Shown here: positions 59,010 to 60,052 of the stretch, piece after piece
Layout of the letters: each line of letters begins with the position of its first letter
How positions within the stretch are numbered: the first letter of the stretch is position 1
Assembly: GCA_032249615.1 (NCBI GenBank)
Contig: JAVVHH010000002.1
Span: 1 to 60,052 of the forward strand
DNA length: 60,052 nt
Direction: 5' to 3'
DNA from: JAVVHH01 sp032249615
GTDB lineage: Bacteria > Pseudomonadota > Alphaproteobacteria > Acetobacterales > Acetobacteraceae
Translations under genes and position numbers: made by a program
The notes under the pieces: generated by a model
Told to the model about the DNA's origin: nothing
The model's input: the letters and a program-made list of their open reading frames with translations, nothing else
Databases searched by the model: none

Positions 59010-59071
59010 CGCGACCTCGGCAGGGTTCAGGCTGCCAAGATCGCTGTTTCCGCCGGACTAATCCACCGCCG

Positions 59072-60052
59072 CTATGCGGCGAGTGCGGCCGTGATCCGGC
59101 GGGCGAATGCCGCGGGGTCGATGGGCATGTCGCCGTCCTGCACGCGGGCGAGGTCAAGCAGGGTGTGGGCGGCCTCGTTGATGTCCTCCCCGGCGTCCGC
59201 CTTCTCGGCGAGGCGGCGGATGAGCGGATGCCGCGGGTTCAGCTCCAGGGTCGGCGGCAGCGTGTTGCCGGGCTTGCCGGTGCGGCGGAGCAGGCGCTGC
59301 ATCTGGAGATCGGGCCCGTAGCCGGCCGCAGCCAGCACGACCGCGCTGTCGACCAAGCGGTCGGTGGTGCGGATCGCCGTTACGGCTTCGGCGAGCGCCG
59401 TCTTGAGCGCCTCGATCAGCTTGGTCGTGTCGGCCGGCTCACCCTCGGGCGCGGTCTCGGGGGCGAGCTTGGCAATGTCTTCGGCGCCCTGGGTGACGCT
59501 GCGCAGCTTCTTGCCGTCCCATTCGCCGAGGCGGTCGGGCCAGAAGCTGTCGACCGGGTCGGTCAGGAACAAGACTTCGACGCCGCGGGCGCGGAAGCCT
59601 TCTAGCTGCGGCGACTTGGCCAGCGCCGCCGCGTCGTCGCCCGACAGCGTGTAGATCGCCTCCTGGCCTTCCTTCATGCGAGTGACGTAGTCGGCCAGGC
59701 TGGTCCAGCCCTCGACGGCCGAACTGCGGAACCGCATCAGGGCAGCGACCTCCTTGCGGTGCTCGGCGTCGTCCCACACGCCCTCCTTGAGCACGCTGCC
59801 GAACTCGGTCCAGAACTTGTCGTAGCTCTCGGCATCGGCGGACCGAGTCTTGAGCTCGCCGAGCACGCGGTTGGTCACCGCCTTCCGGATGCGGGCGAGG
59901 ACCGGGGTGGTCTGCAGCATCTCGCGGCTGACGTTGAGCGGCAGGTCTTCCGTGTCGACCACGCCTTGCACGAAGCGCGCCCAGGGCGGCAAAAGGCCGG
60001 CTTCATCGGTGATGAACATGCGCCGTACATGGAGGCGAACCCGGCTCTCGCG
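59072..60052 (-). CDS. htpG: Chaperone HtpG (Hsp90), 3' part only
   Basis: The frame is open to the right edge of the window, so the N-terminal ATPase domain lies outside. Visible residues begin ESRVRLHVRRMFITDEAG, then ARFVQGVVDTEDLPLNVSRE, the hallmark of the Hsp90 middle domain. YVTRMKEGQEAIYTLSGDDA and EVLFLTDPVDSFW follow. The C-terminal dimerisation domain ends LDLARVQDGDMPIDPAAFAR. About 326 codons are present. Identity is secure. Confidence 0.97.
   Translation of the reverse strand, partial: RESRVRLHVRRMFITDEAGLLPPWARFVQGVVDTEDLPLNVSREMLQTTPVLARIRKAVTNRVLGELKTRSADAESYDKFWTEFGSVLKEGVWDDAEHRKEVAALMRFRSSAVEGWTSLADYVTRMKEGQEAIYTLSGDDAAALAKSPQLEGFRARGVEVLFLTDPVDSFWPDRLGEWDGKKLRSVTQGAEDIAKLAPETAPEGEPADTTKLIEALKTALAEAVTAIRTTDRLVDSAVVLAAAGYGPDLQMQRLLRRTGKPGNTLPPTLELNPRHPLIRRLAEKADAGEDINEAAHTLLDLARVQDGDMPIDPAAFARRITAALAA

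Overview
The window is high-GC, gene-dense bacterial DNA. Its gene order fits an alphaproteobacterium of the Rhodospirillales, most like Acetobacteraceae; this is inferred from synteny and protein character, not from a search. The supporting blocks are leuA next to mreBCD-mrdA-rodA, rpmH-rnpA-yidD-yidC-engB-argB, and ffs-dnaX-ybaB-recR. Start codons are mixed (ATG, GTG, TTG and apparently CTG), and many neighbouring genes share 1-8 bp stop/start overlaps. I saw no tRNA, rRNA, insertion sequence, prophage or CRISPR array, and no gene-free stretch longer than about 230 bases.

Layout. 1-1.4 kb: the end of leuA, then two tandem glycine-zipper lipoprotein genes, each followed by a similar hairpin. 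1.6-7.2 kb: the rod-shape/elongasome operon mreB-mreC-mreD-mrdA-rodA, meeting a small membrane protein that looks like the dimerisation helix of a histidine kinase without a kinase domain. 7.7-11.9 kb: ribosome, RNase P and membrane-insertion genes, then engB and argB. 12-25 kb: a catabolic block with a frameshifted MmgE/PrpD gene, a Liv-type ABC importer (five genes), a family III CoA-transferase, a 2,4-dienoyl-CoA-reductase-like SDR, two acyl-CoA dehydrogenases, an ADP-forming acyl-CoA synthetase and a crotonase. It reads as import, CoA activation and beta-oxidation of an unidentified carboxylic acid.

25-41.4 kb: a type II secretion system (T2SS) broken into four pieces: gspH-M-C-D, gspI-J-lytic transglycosylase-E-F and gspL-K on the minus strand, and gspG on the plus strand. 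Plus-strand genes lie between the pieces: a PAS-domain protein, a secreted phospholipase C/phosphoesterase with a possible Pho box, an orphan AapJ-like binding protein, a PEP-CTERM protein and a small exported protein. The prepilin peptidase is not in the window.

41.4-51.2 kb: a mesaconyl-CoA-transferase-like protein, then a sugar/phosphate run (gluconokinase, rpiA, ROK kinase, histidine phosphatase), a double-PAS hybrid histidine kinase, a pyridoxal kinase, a glucan-exporter ABC protein and a LysR regulator. 51.2-60 kb: recR-ybaB-dnaX-ffs on the minus strand, nudC and a lipoprotein, a VanA/VanB-type Rieske oxygenase with its reductase, a further lipoprotein, a YeiH-type transporter and the 3' part of htpG.

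Most unusual observations: two genes (gspK and the histidine phosphatase) have no ATG/GTG/TTG that preserves their essential N-terminus but have a CTG inside a CTGA overlap with the preceding stop; the split T2SS carries its own lytic transglycosylase and embedded exported proteins; and the catabolic block combines an apparently heteromeric acyl-CoA dehydrogenase with a crotonase lacking both usual catalytic glutamates.
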